A stretch of 5,382 nt of DNA from Brevibacterium picturae (GTDB taxonomy: Bacteria; Actinomycetota; Actinomycetes; Actinomycetales; Brevibacteriaceae). Location of the stretch: the NCBI RefSeq assembly GCF_030453725.1, contig NZ_JAKDJU010000187.1, positions 1 through 5,382 of the forward strand, given 5' to 3'. The notes under the pieces are model-generated. The model had not been told where the DNA came from and made no database searches. It was given only the letters and a program-made list of their open reading frames with translations. Positions within the stretch are counted from its first letter, which is position 1. The number at the start of each line of letters is the position of its first letter. Position numbers and translations under genes: made by a program. Shown in pieces: positions 5,362 to 5,382 of the stretch.

Positions 5362-5382
5362 CCATTGGCGTAACGTCTGGCC

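Noticed and set aside
5267..5365. Upstream start of the phosphotransferase at 5365
   Set aside because: The added Ser/Arg residues reflect the 21-bp tandem repeat, have no family counterpart and no RBS.
1..5382. tRNA, rRNA, CRISPR array, insertion sequence or attachment site
   Set aside because: No cloverleaf, rRNA-like segment, spaced repeats, transposase motif or terminal inverted repeats were seen on either strand.

Overview
The window is GC-rich DNA with dense, short-spaced genes and one sharply AT-rich promoter patch. The codon use, the protein style and a possible leaderless gene fit a high-GC actinobacterium. A Brevibacterium-like genus is a guess that the sequence alone cannot prove.

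Layout, left to right. Bases 1-3215 hold three genes on the minus strand, read right to left: a family III (CaiB/BaiF-type) CoA-transferase (1977-3215), an acyl-CoA dehydrogenase (759-1922), and an SDR-family dehydrogenase (1-670) whose C-terminus is cut off by the window edge. Gaps of 54 and 88 bases, each with a Shine-Dalgarno sequence, suggest one operon. Bases 3216-3460 form a divergent intergenic region. Its AT-rich core carries a CAAT-N11-ATTG dyad that looks like a LysR-type operator. A LysR-family regulator follows on the plus strand (3461-4360). It converges, across an 84-base GC-rich repeat region, with a minus-strand APH-family (aminoglycoside/choline kinase-like) phosphotransferase (4445-5266). 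The last 116 bases hold a perfect 21-bp tandem duplication and a palindrome, but no recognisable gene.

How the genes may work together (inference): the CoA-transferase would put CoA on a carboxylic acid, the acyl-CoA dehydrogenase would make the 2,3-enoyl-CoA, and the SDR, which has an NAD-type Asp after strand beta-2, would oxidise a 3-hydroxyacyl-CoA. This is a beta-oxidation-like catabolic module under a divergent LysR regulator that probably senses the substrate or a CoA/acid intermediate. No hydratase or thiolase is visible; either could lie beyond the left edge. The phosphotransferase appears to be an independent transcription unit.

I did not find a clearly new biological system. The most interesting points are the CoA-transferase with Ser where the family's catalytic Asp should be, the SDR with His in place of the tetrad Asn, and the operator-like dyad in the divergent promoter.
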